Assembly: GCF_024763615.1 (NCBI RefSeq)
Contig: NC_077222.1
Coordinates: forward strand, 22,320,001-22,384,000
DNA length: 64,000 bases
Source: Phlebotomus papatasi
Lineage: Eukaryota; Arthropoda; Insecta; Diptera; Psychodidae
Direction: 5' to 3'
Under the pieces are notes generated by a model. That model had not been told where the DNA came from and searched no databases. It saw only the letters and a list, made by a program, of their open reading frames with translations. The position numbers were made by a program, and so were the translations under genes. Every line of letters begins with the position of its first letter. Within the stretch, counting starts at the first letter, position 1. Shown piece after piece: positions 34,293-47,019 of the stretch.

Positions 34293-36107
34293 AAAGATCC
34301 AAAATATTGCAAAATTTATGATTTTATTGAGGGTGACATCAGATGCAGTATGGTATTACATAGTTGATCTACTCTATGCAAAACTATAAGTGGAAAAATA
34401 ATCACAGAGTAATTTGAGATGTTCAAAATAACCCCTCTTCCTCTTAAGTCTATAGATAGAAGAAGACTTTTCAAAGTCAAAAGTGGAAAGTCTTACCCTC
34501 AAAGAGACTGAGAGATGTTTGTGCTTGCGGAGGCTAAGAAGGGAACAGACTTTGTGGGGTGGTTTGGGTGGTCTTTTCTCATTATGCGGCAACATCCCTC
34601 TGTTTTTGGGCTGTGCCTAGTTCAAGGCCGAAAAGGGCGATGGATTAAGGGGTAGCGTATTAAAAAATTACATTGACAAAATGTTGTCATATGTTGCGAT
34701 GTGGTAAATTGCGATGACAAACGTGTGGTTTCATGTTGCAGTTTACTCATGGTGGTTTATTCTGCTGAAAGAGGGGGATGAATAATACCAAGGGGTTTTG
34801 TTTGGCTCGCAGATAATAAGGGGTTTTGCAGTGCTTGTAAATGGTTAGAAGTGAACCGCAACGATTTATTTGTTTATCAACCCTCAATTTTACAGCATCA
34901 TGTCGCCCCTTTTTACCCCTGTGTACCTCTAGGGGCTGAGTTTTTCCCAGGGGGGGGCCTCGAGCCGAGTGGTGATATTACATTTTCAACGGGGGTCAAA
35001 TGTTAAGGGTTGGAAAAAGGCATGCAGATGATTTTGGTGGAGTGATCCGTGAATTATCGGGGGTTCGACAGTTAATTCATTTTAATTCCCCCATCACAAA
35101 AACCAACCCCTAGCCCAGAGCGCCTCAATTTGTAGAATTTCTCTTGGTACGTGACGACAATTGGCTCAAATTTCCAATGACTCGTCAATTTATTAAGGAG
35201 GGCTTTTTCTCGTCATTCTCAATCCCATAATTCATACGGTTAGTCACACTTTTGCTCAAATGTCTCGTCTATTTCCAACAAATACCAAATATATATACAA
35301 TAAATACTATGTCTCTTTGGGGGAGGGAAAATGGCACATAAACACCATTATTCGTGAAGGAAACAGAAAATATTTCAGGAAGACCTATAGGAGATGGAAT
35401 AGGTGAATTTTGGCGATTTAATGAATAAAATTGCGATTGAAGGGGAGCAATCAACGACACTATAGGACAATCACTAATGTAATGTGGAAGGAGCCATGGA
35501 TAAAAGACATTCAATGAATAATAACCATCTGATTCTTCTCTCTGAACACAATAGATGGAAAATTCTCATGTTCACTAATAAAATACAATGTCTATGGTAG
35601 GTTCTGGAGGAAACAAAATACATTTATTCACACACCTTTCGTCCACAAAAGTATACACCGGAGGTTGGAGAACCAATGATGGGTTTGTGATAAGGATGAG
35701 TTGCATTGCACACCTCCATAACAAATTTCTCTTTCCATCACCACCATCCTCCCACACCAAGTTAAAACAGAAGGTGTAATGTCGAAGGGAAGGATGTGAA
35801 ATTCAAATTGGGATGTAATTTTCCACCTCTCCATATCTTTCTTTTATTTCCCACGCTATTTCATCCTTTATTTATGTGCTGGAAACTCCTCTCGTCATTG
35901 TGCACACCTCCCGGTATACCTTTACAGTTGACTTGAGTTCAAAAAAGTAAAAAATTCATTCCAATGGGTTTTATTTTGTCTCGTTATTTCCTGACATTTC
36001 CTCATTTTCTTACTCCCACATACGCCTATACAGAGTTGATAACCAAAATTGAAAGGTTTACTGATAAATGAAAGGGAAGAGCGTGCAGAGGTTAAAACGG
36101 AAATTTA
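34293..36107. other. Unique non-coding stretch
   Basis: Balanced composition and no recognised repeats. Overlapping short frames on both strands (34374-35834) show no domain. Intronic or regulatory DNA is possible. Confidence 0.45.
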
Positions 36108-36366
36108 GATTCCGGCACACCTTTTAGATTGGTAAAATTTCATGAAATCAATATTTTCGTCTCTTTCTTTCTCCAAAGATTTGCCTAAGTCTATCCTTCT
36201 CATTGGGACTTGAAATTAGACTGACCTAAATTTAATTTATGATGTTCAATGAAAGAAGAAGAATGCGAAAGAGTACGATAGACATATGCAAATCTTTTAA
36301 GAAAGACAGTGATGTGAATTTCAACTTTATGAAATTTGCCTGATCTTAAAGCCGTGCCGGAGTCAT
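36108..36366. mobile_element. CTCCGGCACACC MITE, copy 3
   Basis: Starts TTCCGGCACACCTTTTAGAT and ends GCCGTGCCGGAGTCAT, with the family's central AAGAAGAAGAATGCGAAAGA block. Confidence 0.75.
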
Positions 36367-36634
36367 TATGTCTGTGGCACACTTTTTAAATCAGGAAAAT
36401 TTCATATAATCGAAATTTACATCCCCTTCCTTTGCAAAAGTTTAACAATATGTTTATGCCACTCTTTCACATTCTTCTTCTTCTTTTGAACTTTACATCA
36501 AATTAAATTTAGTTTAATCGAATTTTGAGTGCGATAGAATAAGATGGACATATGCAAATCAAATGAGAAATAAAGGGATAATAGTTTTGATTTCAATAAT
36601 TTTTCCTGATCTGAAAGGTTTGTCTGAGGCTTTA
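36367..36634. mobile_element. CTCCGGCACACC MITE, copy 4 (diverged)
   Basis: GTGGCACACTTTTTAAATCA and its approximate inverse TGATCTGAAAGGTTTGTC enclose the same inner blocks. It lies immediately beside copy 3, as a tandem pair. Confidence 0.65.
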
Positions 36635-36678
36635 GGCTCCAAATAGACTCAGGCTGATCCTCGCAAAAATTTGACAGT

Positions 36679-37163
36679 CACAGAAAAAAAAATTTGGAAA
36701 AATGTTCGTAAATGTTTGTGAATTCCTATGGGGGAGTTACGAAATGCTTGTGAATCGTATAACTCACAAACAAGTTCGTAAAAGTTTGTACTTTTTTCAC
36801 AAACATTATTCGTAACATGATCATCTGACAAACATTTAATGTACTTTTACAAACATTTTTTCGTAAATGTTCGTAAACACACAAAAGATATTCGCAAAAT
36901 GTTCGACAGGAAAATAAACATTTACGAATAAATGACAAAATTTTACGAACATTTTTTTGTGTGTTTAGGAACATTTACGAACAAATGTTTGTAAAAAAAC
37001 AAAAAATGCTCGTCAAGTGATCATGTTACGAACAATGTTTGTGAAAAAAGTACAAACTTTTTTGAACATATTTGTGGGTTATACGATTCACAAGCATTTC
37101 GTAACTGCCCCATAGGAATTCACAAACATTTACGAACATTTTTACAAAATATTTTTTTCTGTG
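36679..37163. mobile_element. Long foldback element, CACAGAAAAAAA ends
   Basis: Two arms of ~215 bp, built of TTCGTAAATGTTTGTGAATT and related words, face each other around a short centre. The terminal CACAGAAAAAAA is inverted at the right end. Non-coding; the minus-strand frames come from the repeated words. Confidence 0.8.
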
Positions 37164-37375
37164 TAGGGGAAAACATTCAGGCTTCGCATACCCTCTGGCT
37201 CCGAAGAATTCATATTTTTTCCCATATTCCTTTAATGAATCTGACCTAATAGCAATATATTTTAACGGACAGTCTTAAGTTATACATTTTCTGAAGAAGG
37301 TCAGATTTATTAATAAAGTATGAGAAAAATATGAAAGAGCCGGAGTATGTGCCAAACCTAAAAGCTTTCCTCTAA
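37164..37375. mobile_element. Diverged GGGGAAA foldback MITE
   Basis: TAGGGGAAAACATTCAGGC at the left pairs imperfectly with AAACCTAAAAGCTTTCCTC at the right. Inner arms (AATCTGACC / GGTCAGATT) are clear. It starts directly at the end of the preceding foldback element. Confidence 0.55.
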
Positions 37376-37737
37376 AGAATTTGGTTAAGAAATTTATGCA
37401 AAGGATCACTAGTCAATGATACTATGCCCTCACTGTATGACAGTTTGGAATAAATCTTTACTTCCAAATTTTACAGGATAAATATTCTCGAGAATGAACC
37501 TAAATCTATTTAGACCCTTGAAAAAGAAGATTTACCTACGCTTTTTGTGGTATTCCTTACAAGAATTCACTCCTCTGTATGAATATGAGCCTCGGGAAAT
37601 CTCTATTAGTGGTTCGTTTCTGTTATGAAAGCTTACTGCTAGCTGTTATAATCCCCTAACTGTGTCGCGGCTAAAGTAAACGCTTTTTAAGGCATTGAAC
37701 TGACTACGTGGAAGATGGCAGATAGGTCAAGAGGGTT

Positions 37738-37914
37738 AAAATGGGGTAATTTGGAACCATTTCCATATTGGAATATAGATTTCTTCTTAGTTACGTTAAA
37801 AAAAAGTAATAAGAAAAGCTGTTTCTGTTTTTTCTAACTCGTAATTTTCTTTTATTTCGTGGTCCTTTTTTCTCTTCGCCTATATAAAATGGTTCCAAAT
37901 TATTTTACCCTATT
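37738..37914. mobile_element. AAAATGGGGTAATTTGGAACC MITE
   Basis: AATGGGGTAATTTGGAACCA is mirrored by TGGTTCCAAATTATTTTACC; ~177 bp, non-coding. Confidence 0.65.
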
Positions 37915-38033
37915 TTACCCTATTCCACCAATAATGGTAGACCAGGTTTTTCCTTGTGACAACAAGTACAAAACCACAGAACTTTGCGCTATATTTACGC
38001 ATCTTTATTTTATCTTTGTAATTTTATGACAGC

Positions 38034-38360
38034 TAGGGGGATGTGGGGGATCTTTGATCTTTAACCCTTTAAGGACGAGAGAGTCAAAAATCGGGGGTCA
38101 GAAAAAATCAGTTTTTCTGACTTTTTAGAGTAAAACATACCTTTAGACGCCCGTAGAAAAAAATTTCATTTTGGGTCACTGGTGACCCAATCGTCCTTAA
38201 AGGGTTAAGTGAACCTGAGCCATATCATAATGTAATTTAGCTTCCCAATCTGTTTGTGCAGCTAAATTACATCACGATAAGGCTCAATTTTATTTAAAAA
38301 TAGGTGAAAAATCCCAATTTCAAAGGTGCCCCACTTTCAAAGGTGCCCCACTTCCCCCTA
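38034..38360. mobile_element. TAGGGGGAAGTGG MITE, copy 2, with nested TTAA element
   Basis: TAGGGGGATGTGGGGGATC and GGTGCCCCACTTCCCCCTA are inverted with TA at both edges. The interior is split by 38061-38208. Confidence 0.75.
38061..38208. mobile_element. TTAACCCTTTAAGGACGA MITE (piggyBac-like)
   Basis: A perfect 18-bp inverted repeat with TTAA at both edges, 148 bp long. It is the compact relative of the element at 5914-8795. Confidence 0.85.
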
Positions 38361-39139
38361 TTAATTGTCATAATCGTAATTTTTGAATACAAATAGAAGA
38401 AAAACACAGAAATAAGTAAGTCGTTTCTTAAAATATAGTCAATGGAACTAGTATACTTACAAATACCAAAAAATATCGTAGGTTTGGAAAAAAAATCCGA
38501 GAAATGTTGTTTTTTCGGATAAAATCATAGAGAAGGGTGGATTTTATAACGTAAATGTTTAATGTTCTGTAAATGCCTCGTGTATGAACTTATTTTGGAT
38601 GTTTACTAACAACAAAATTCCTCGAAATCATTTTTTTATATCAAAATTTTTCCCAAACGTATGACTTTTTCTAGACAGGGGGTGTATTATTTAATGAATG
38701 CGTTGTTATTAGATTTAATTATTGGTTTTATGAATTGATTGAATGAGAGAAAAGAAGAAAAAAATATCTCGAGATTATACCATTTATAGGGTGGGGGTCG
38801 CCGAGAAGCTGACGTCGATATCTGTCACCGTTTGGGTAATAGCTACTACATCGATGAGAAACTTAAGAGAAATTTTGGGTTAAACCTATTTTCACCTTTT
38901 TGAGATTGCTCAATCGATACATAAAATAATAAAATAATTATTCATAATTCCAACAGAAGGTATTTTCTAATTAATTTCTTTAGAAACACTTTTGTTTCCG
39001 TATGTTGAAACATAATTAGAACAGAAATCTTTTCATATGAGATTTTATACGGCGACAGATGGACAGAAATTATCCAAGAAAGGGCCTAGTAGCCTGTCTA
39101 GTAGCCTAGAAGTCCCCATAGGAAATATCCCTAACCAAA
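38361..39139. other. No gene seen
   Basis: AT-rich unique sequence. Confidence 0.45.
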
Positions 39140-39824
39140 CCCGTCAAATCATTGCTCTACCTGCCGATTTTACTCGGAGGTTTTTTTGAATTTTAACGGT
39201 ATATTCTAGTACATTCAGAGAAAATCTGCAGATTCTCGGCAGAATTTCTCCCTAAAAAATCTGCATAACCTCCATTACTTCACAAAAATATTGTTGATTT
39301 ATGAAGAAACTGTAGCAGTTATAAAGAAAATTGTATGCTCTGCTTAACAAGCATTACCGAGTACACATTTTAGATAAGTAAAAAAACTGCGAGCAAAAAT
39401 ACTAATTTCTTAAAAATCGCCAATGATACAAAAACACAAAATTTTGGTCGACACTCTGTTTAAAGTTTTCATTTCACTTTTCTCTACTTGTAACACGGCG
39501 TCGCAGAATTCTTTATTTTATATAAACACCGTGATATCACAAAAAATAACTCTATTGAATTTTGCAAACTTCAGTGAAAAATTTTTCCATCTCTTCTGAC
39601 ACATCTTGTCTGGAAAGTCTGGAATGTAGAGAAAATCGGCAGAATATCTACAGAAATTCGTCAGAGATTCGTCAGAAAATCTGCCGAATTATTCTGACGA
39701 ATTTTGTCCCAAGCCCAAATAAAATTCGTAAGAATATCTACAGATATTATCTGCAGATATTCTGTAGAGGTGTAGATTTTCTCTACAGAAATCTTAAAGA
39801 TATCTGCAGATATTATTTGACGGG
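39140..39824. mobile_element. Possible CCCGTCAAAT element with CTGCAGAT words
   Basis: CCCGTCAAAT at the left is inverted at the right (ATTTGACGGG). The interior has many short inverted TATCTGCAGATA and GAAAATCTGC words. Boundaries are uncertain. Confidence 0.4.
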
Positions 39825-40005
39825 AATATATGTGAAGTACTCTGTTTTGCACTCGTAGCGGTGAGCATCGGAACTAATAAAAGTGTTGCTCAGCTGTCAT
39901 TGACATAGTCATTTTATTTTCAAGTTTAAGTAAAGATTTTTGCAGCAATTTTAGTGATAACATTAATTAGTAATAACATTAAACAAATTAAAAACCTAAA
40001 AAAGT

Positions 40006-40131
40006 ATGTGTTTTGCGAGGATATTTTTTACATTAATTTTTTGTTTTCTAAAATGTTTAATAGTTATTACTGTTCGGAATTGCAAGCAGGAGGTGCCAGA
40101 GAAAGCTGCCAGTGAAAAAATCCAGTCTTGA
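40006..40131 (+). CDS. Small putative secreted peptide, unknown
   Basis: A 41-codon frame with A at -3 of the ATG. Residues 1-23 are strongly hydrophobic with a short basic start (MCFARIFFTLIFCFLKCLIV), like a signal peptide or anchor. A short charged tail follows (NCKQEVPEKAASEKIQS) and a TGA stop. A strong donor-like GAGGTAAGG lies 29 bp after the stop. I recognise no family, and frames this short arise by chance in T-rich DNA. Confidence 0.25.
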   Translation: MCFARIFFTLIFCFLKCLIVITVRNCKQEVPEKAASEKIQS

Positions 40132-40385
40132 ATTAAGAGCCATTATTCAAATCTTAGAGGTAAGGCCTAAAATAATGCCTAAAGCTGGGTGTTAATTAAT
40201 GTTTTAGCACCGGACCTCTTCTCTCTGTGTCAGACGGGTTTAGCGGAGAAATCCAGTTATTCATTAAGACCTATTATTTAAACCTTACCGTTAAGGCCTA
40301 AAATAACACTGATTGTGAGATGTTAATTAAAGCCTTAGCTCTGAGACCCCTTAACTTGGATCAAACGGAAGAGGATTCTTAATTC
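40130..40385 (+). repeat. Degenerate ~125-bp tandem duplication
   Basis: Two copies in direct order share ATTATT, GGCCTAAAATAA, TGTTAATTAA, TTAGC..GACC and CAGACGG/CAAACGG words. Function unknown. Confidence 0.5.
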
Positions 40386-40638
40386 GAATCAAAATACCCT
40401 CATTTGAATGAACCTTTAACCTTTTTTAGAGTTTCATATTTTGTATTATGTGTTTTTTTTTAAATAAAAGTATATAATCTACCAAGGGTACATCACTTCA
40501 AGAAATTTGTACACATTTTTTTTTCTTCCTTTTTATTTCCTTCTGTATCTTTTTTCTTATCATAAAAAATTCTTCATTTTTAGCTGGATTTTTATTTATT
40601 TTATAAAACTTCTTTTGAGTTGTATTTTGTTTACAAGC

Positions 40639-40953
40639 ATGTCTTTTTCCAATCTTAAAGTTTTCCGTATTTTGTTCATAAGGACCAAAAACTGGTATTT
40701 CAGTTCTTTGTCATTGATTGCGATTTTCCTTGCGGTCTTCTCCATTTCTTTTATCTTTCAGAAACCACTCTTTTGGGAATATCTCAAGAACCAAACTATC
40801 GATACTTTTCATTTTTGGATATGTTTTATATGTTACCAAGTTGGACATTTTGTCCTCAGATACCAATATCATCCAGAAATTTCTTCTTGGAATTTAGAAG
40901 ATAAGTGTTTAAACTTTTATACCAGTGAATTTCAACATAACAGAAATACTTAA
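40639..40953 (+). CDS. Putative small membrane protein, unknown
   Basis: A 104-codon frame from an ATG with A at -3. A hydrophobic segment lies at about 23-41 (SLSLIAIFLAVFSISFIF) and a second, weaker one at 58-72. The C-terminal tail is polar and ends FQHNRNT before TAA. The upstream in-frame extension to 40507 is a T-rich artefact without ATG. No family is recognised, and GTAAGAA follows the stop. Chance ORF in T-rich DNA is a serious alternative. Confidence 0.25.
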   Translation: MSFSNLKVFRILFIRTKNWYFSSLSLIAIFLAVFSISFIFQKPLFWEYLKNQTIDTFHFWICFICYQVGHFVLRYQYHPEISSWNLEDKCLNFYTSEFQHNRNT

Positions 40954-41153
40954 CCAAGTAAGAATTGATTAAGCTTGTGATTTTTTTGCATTTTAAATTC
41001 AAATACAAATTTTTAAACATTTTCTCATTTTTTCCTTTACTCTTCTTTCTGTCTTTTTTTCTTTTTTTTCTTTTCTTTTTCTTTCCGAAAACTTTTCTTT
41101 TTTTCCTAAATTTTGTACACTTTTTTCATGTGCGGTTCCTTTATAATCTATAA

Positions 41154-42170
41154 TGTTATCAACTCAACACGACAGATACCTTGGTATAAACTAGAGAAGA
41201 GGAGTGCATAAAATTTTATTACAAATGTTCGAGGCCAGGCTGTATTGTATTCTTTTTTCAAGAGTAAAAATAGGCGAAAAAAAATTACTTGAAAGGCCTA
41301 ATGTAGAAATTTATCAGTGAGCTGGATAATGTACAAGAAATTTTAAAGACCTATGAACGACATGAGGTTTCCTTAAAGTTTCCGATTAGCCTCCCATTGA
41401 GAAAGAGGGACTTCCAAAATATGCTGGTTGTTACGAGAAAGCAACATTTGTTCTTGAAATAGTCTGAAGAGGGAAAAAATTCAATAAACTCCTCGGACAG
41501 AACCCTCCAATATCCACGAATTTTCTCGCAACAATGAAATTTTAATAAAGATGTGTTTTGTTTGAGACCAAAAAATTCCTTTGTCGATGCTTTTTTTCCC
41601 TTTGAATTTTTCCTTATTTTCAGACTGGGGTTTTTTTTTCCATCTTCGTGCATGAGGAATTTTCCCATTGATGTAATGCTTCATTTTTATTCCAAACACT
41701 CACTCTTCTTTTTTTTATTATCATTTTGTTCCCAATTTTTTTTTGCTCACACATTTTTTCCCCAACTTATCAATTCGGATTCCCATCAATTTTCGGCATG
41801 GAAATAACTTTTCCAAGAAAATTAGGGTGGAAAAGGTTAATTTATTTCCTAATTATTCTACTTTCATTGTCTTTGGGATTTCTTCTTTCGTGAGAGTTTG
41901 CAAAATAGTGAAAATTTTAGTGCAAAATGAAGAATGTCTGAGACTTGTTTAGAATTTTATACACTTGTCTATTTCAGGGATTAGCTTCTTAATTTTCTTC
42001 CTTGGGGAGATTTTCTTGGGTAAATTCATAAATTGCAGAAGAAACTTTATATGCACAATTTTCCACGCAGTAAAAAGACTCATTTTGCGAGTGAAAGATG
42101 GAAAATGATGAGATGGATTTATTTCCTCCTTGAAAATGATAAAATTCCTTTTTATGTTTTTTGTCTTTCT
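41154..42170. other. No gene seen
   Basis: T-rich unique sequence. Several overlapping short frames have no domain. Confidence 0.45.
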
Positions 42171-43039
42171 CACACCGAGAAAAATGGAATTTATTTAAAT
42201 TGAATATTTTGCATTTAATGTTAAAAATTCTGGGTAAATATTCGAATCAATTGACTTTTCTTTCAATACAAACGAAATAATTTTGATTTTGAAAGTAATC
42301 ACAATAATTTCAAATATTTGTGCATTCATACGGAGAATAAATAATTTTTCTTTTAGCGTGAATGTTTAAATATTTGAAATAAATACCTCAGCTTTTGAAT
42401 CAAAGATAATATATGTTAAAAATAACAATTATACATTGAAAATGAAAAACTACACATTTATATTAAATGTGCAACGTTGTGTTGTCAAAAATAAAATTTT
42501 ACTTTTGATTTAAAAGTACTGTTTTATGAAATCAAATGCAACAAGCATTAATTTAATGGGTAAAATTTAATACTGACATTTTTGTATACATCTTAATATT
42601 ATTTGTATTTATTTCAAATGAAAAAGACTTTTTAAACAATTGTTTCAAAATTTTATTTCAAATGATTTTTTTTCTATCTAAACATTAAATGATCAGGTAT
42701 TAAATTGAATTGTGAGAAACTTTTCTGTATAAAATATGCATTTCATTTAAATGTAAAAATTAAAGAACTTTGAGTAAATATTTGATACGAATGGTTTTTG
42801 TCGTTAAATATAAATAACAGTAGTTTTTACATTTACTGCAGTCGTCATAATTTGAAAAATTATTCATTTAAATTAGGGTGAAAATTAAATTCCTTTCATC
42901 ATAAATATCAATACGTTTTAAGTGAATAACTACTTATTCTAATCGAATACAATATGTAAAAATAATTACATTTTATTATTTAAACTTAAACTTTAGCCAA
43001 ATGAAACAACATGTCATTTGCAACTAATTTCACATTTTC

Positions 43040-43400
43040 GTAAAAACCCTCTTTTTTGTTTTCTCAATAGCTTGGTCTCTATGGCATCAATCACGCTCAA
43101 ATTTCAGTATGTTATAGCTGGGCCTTAGAGCTTCGACTAAAAAAAAAAACGCAAAACTTCCCGGGCTAGAATCAAATTATTTTTCTTTAAATGGTTATAG
43201 CTCTGTTTCTAACTCTCATAATTTGATCAATGAGGGCGTTTTGGTAAACTTTCGTGAAATGCCGATCTCCTTTTAACATCATAAGTTCGTAAAACTACAG
43301 CTAGGGGTGCTATAATTAAAAAGAAAACTTTCCAATTTTCTAAGTTAATTAGCTCCGGCTCTATAGCACGGATCGGGCTGAAATTTTGGTAGAGGGAGCG
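43040..43400. mobile_element. Fossil of the CCGT-type TIR element
   Basis: TATAGCTGGGCCTTA, ATCATAAGTTCGTAAAACTA and GGATCGGGCTGAAATTTT match interior parts of the element at 6125-8474 in the same order. The microsatellite and both ends are missing. Confidence 0.6.
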
Positions 43401-43829
43401 GATTGAGCTAAAAATTCTTTATGAATCTCTCTTAAACATGCCTAAGAAACTTACTTATGTTATAAAGAATAAGGTAAATACCAATTATTAAAGCATTCTT
43501 ATTGATTAGGTTTTTTAAATTTTCATTTTAAAAAAATTGAATGAATTTCGCTCTAAATCATCCAAAAATTTAATATTTGGCTGGCGTACACGCACGAACG
43601 CAAATGCACGAGGGTCAGTGTATTGTGTTCTTCAAATGACGTGTTTGCATAAAATAAATAATATTAGTTTCTATATGCATTGATTATAACAATTAATAAT
43701 TTGAATGAAATTTATATTTATTTAGAATGAAAAACCAATCAAATCTAATACTATTTTTTGAATCAATAGCATAAGTATTTGAAAAAAGGAAATTACATTC
43801 AGATCTATGACTGATTTTATCAGTACGGA

Positions 43830-45346
43830 AAACATTAAAACGAGTCAGTCTTGAAGAAACCGCTAAGTTGAAAAGTTGTCACACAAATTATTTCCAATCT
43901 ATTTGAAAATGAAAAAAAAACTAAAAAAATGTTAGAGTGAATAAGTAAACTTATAAAGTGGCAAAAATCATCAAGTGATCGACAAAGAAATTTGATAAAG
44001 TGTTGGAAATCGTTAGATTGGGTAAGTAAAAAAATATTTGCCAGAAAAGTATTAATCATATTCGGTAAATTAAATTAAATTTATTTCTTCTTTTAAGCTA
44101 AAATGGAATGTCAAACTTTTTATTATTTTATTTAAATTTAAAATTCGTCATAAGAATTTTTTATTATTTAATACTTTACTAACGATTTGTAATTTTCAAT
44201 ATTTTTCAAGTTCAATCGATCATCCTGATTGCAAGTCATTGTTGATTGGAAACGTCCGTGAGCAGAAGCTGGAAAATTATCCCCATCTGTTTTATCGAAC
44301 TACTTTTCTTCAAAAATTCCATCTAGGAGAGACCTAAATAGTATCAAGGTAAGAAAATTGATTTTTTTTTGTAATGCAATAAGAATTACATAATCTGTGA
44401 AAGTTAGCATTGATCTTTACAAAGAAATATTGGACCTCGCATAATTTTTTTATTATAAAAATGTTAATTATATCAACTTATTTATGTTGAATATGTATTT
44501 TCAATTATCGCTTTGGAAAATATCACACTGGAAAAGTTTTTAATTTCATTTTTATTTTTATTCTTTCTTTTATCAATCGTGGTAACCGTTGAATCCGTTC
44601 ACTGGGCAAAGGACAATCATTGTCTTTTCCATGGAATTGGAAAAGTGATTCGCAGATAGCAGCAGAACTCAGAGCAAACAGTAAAGGCCGTAAATCTGCA
44701 AAACACAACTTAGAAAAGTGAGCGCTGTAATAAAAGTAGACGAGGAGCACTACCACTGATCAAGTAAGTTACATTGAATAATTACAAATTATTAACCGCC
44801 ATTGGTGAAAAATAAATACTGTAGCCCTACAATTATTACCTGGAATTATAATTATCACCAGAATAAAAAACGAAATTCTACTAAAGTTTTGAGAAAACAA
44901 GATTCTATAATCAAAATTAATTTTTTTATGATTAACATAAAAGGACATCATATTATACGTATAAGTTTTTTCGAGACTTATTGTTGGTTTCTTTTAAAGA
45001 TTATGGGATAGGACTATAATTATTTCAGCACTCTATTTTCAATAGCTATTTCCGCTATTTCAATAGATACCATATAGATTCAGATTTTTAATTCCATTTA
45101 ATTTTATTTTCTGTCTTTCAGATTTCATTATGTCATCGTTTATCTTTACGGGGCAAAACACAATCAGTCTTTTGAAATATCTTATTTCTTCTGAAACTGG
45201 TAAACACAATTGGGAGAAAGCAGAAGAACATACATCCAGAAGCTGAGAAGAAGACTTCACGAAACTACTAGAAAGTCGTGCAACACCCCATAGAAATTAA
45301 TGTAATACAATTTTATTGTGAATACACATTATTTATGTCAAATAAA
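43830..45346 (+). ncRNA. Possible spliced transcript of unknown function
   Basis: Splice-like signals fall in order on the + strand: donors GGGTAAGTA near 44020, AAGGTAAGA near 44348 and CAAGTAAGTT near 44764, with acceptors TTTTTCAG/AAG near 44210 and GTCTTTCAG near 45122, and AATAAA near 45341. The second and third blocks share GGGCAAA..ACAATCA and GAATTGG/ACTGG words and GAAAA..AGAAG tails, as if an exon were duplicated. Frames inside are short (38-45 codons), so a long non-coding RNA or short-peptide gene is possible. No family is recognised. Confidence 0.2.
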
Positions 45347-45903
45347 TTTATTTTTGAAATCATAGCAAGAGTTTTTTAAATATACCCTGGTACTGTTATA
45401 TCTACCCGAGAATATTATTTGATTTAATGTGGAGGAATATCAAAGCAAACATATTTGCCATTGAATCTATGGTAAAGTACATTTAAATATACCAAGGAAA
45501 TTTTTAATTTTACCCATTGTGTATTTAAATTAATGGTAAATCGTGGTTAAAACAAATATTTCTACTATTGAAACTATGGTAGTGTTACCCAGAAATTTTT
45601 GATTCTACCCATGAAAGTGTTTAAAATCCACTTTAGAAATAAAGTGCAAATGTATTTGATTTAAAAGACATGTTTTCTTTTCAAATACAGTGCCATTCAA
45701 AATAAATACAAATATATTTGTTGTGGCTATGATTACTGCCTTTCAGATCAAATGTAAAAATATTTGAAGTAAAAGTCATCTGTATTTAAATCAAAAAATA
45801 CTTTAAAATCAAATGTATTCTACCATTGGGGCCAAAATACCCATAATTTCATTTGATTTTACCCAGAAAAACATTGAAACTACCCATAAAATTTTTCTCA
45901 GTG

Positions 45904-47010
45904 CAGAAATTGCCCGTCATATATTATGCCAATTAATTATGAGGAATATCATTTTTTGATGGATACTTGAGGTTTCGCATCAGTTACGTCAAAATAAATT
46001 TAAATTTTCATATTTAATATTACTGGAGTAAATAAAAAACTAATAAGCGCAAACTACACGAGCTTTGTCAAGTTTTTGATGTTCTAATTAACGTTATAAA
46101 TGAAATATCCGTGAGAAAAGGCAGTAAATGTGTAGTGAATGATGGGTTTATGCATTACAGAATGTATAATATGCTTATTTTAACATTCTCTTTCAATTTC
46201 TAGAATTTCCACAAAACATTGTTCAGAGAATTAAGTGATCCACAGAGTTCATAAGACGTAATAATAATTAGTGAGGGAAATAGGTTGCTATACCTATTAT
46301 TTTCTGCTGCTTCTGATATTACTGTCTTCCTCCGGAGGATTCAGTTTTGAAATAGAATATAAGCTAAAATCTAATTATGTTGAAAATATTTTTATATATT
46401 TTTTCAACAAAGAGCAATAAACAAACAGCTTAACGTAATGGATGTTCCTTGGGTTGATGAAGAGCATCATTTCCATTTTGATGGAAATTTGAGCAGGATA
46501 GAACTTATTTCTCCAAGTTTATTGACTCTTTTTCTAAGACTATAAATATTCTCTTAAATTGGATATTCATCACTGCATTTTCATGTGATAAAATTACCAA
46601 GAAGGAGGAAAAATGAGGAATTTTTTATATTGCATGCAATGAAGGCGCTTGAAAGCGTTCCATTGTGTCTTAAGGATTCACCAACGGAATTTAATGGTGG
46701 AAGTTATTTTAAGTCTCCCGCGATGAAAGCCATATACTCTCATGAGACAAGAAGATTTCGCTAGTACGATGCAAGGCGATTGAATTAATTATTAAATGTG
46801 TTTTACTCTGCAAGTAATTCTTCAATCATAACAATTTCATTCCATGGGATCTCGCGTTGAAACAACAGTAAGAAAGAGAATTAATTTTTAGTATCTTTCA
46901 CTTATTCTATATTCATGAGGCTTCTATGGAAAGCTACTCAACATCTTTGAAATTTCACTGCAAGATCTTCAAGGTAATGGGAAAAATGTACCAAGAGCAA
47001 GAGGCCAAAA
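45904..47010. other. No certain gene; left flank of the tRNA array
   Basis: Unique AT-rich sequence. A 35-codon frame at 46438-46545 has no support. The array begins at about 47007, inside GAGGCCAAAAGGAAGC. Confidence 0.45.
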
Positions 47011-47019
47011 GGAAGCTGT

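Larger units (their letters stand above)
42171..45903. mobile_element. Possible large element, CACYGAGAAAAAT ends
   Basis: CACACCGAGAAAAATGG at the left and AATTTTTCTCAGTGCAG at the right form a short imperfect inverted repeat, like the ends of the element at 507-762. The two outer ~700-bp parts share AAATATTTGAA, TTTGATTTTGAA and ACCCA-rich words. No transposase frame. Weak. Confidence 0.3.

Noticed and set aside
46438..46545. 35-codon frame with a His-rich stretch (EEHHFHF)
   Set aside because: Too short, no signal or family, and its closeness to the tRNA-His array is not evidence.
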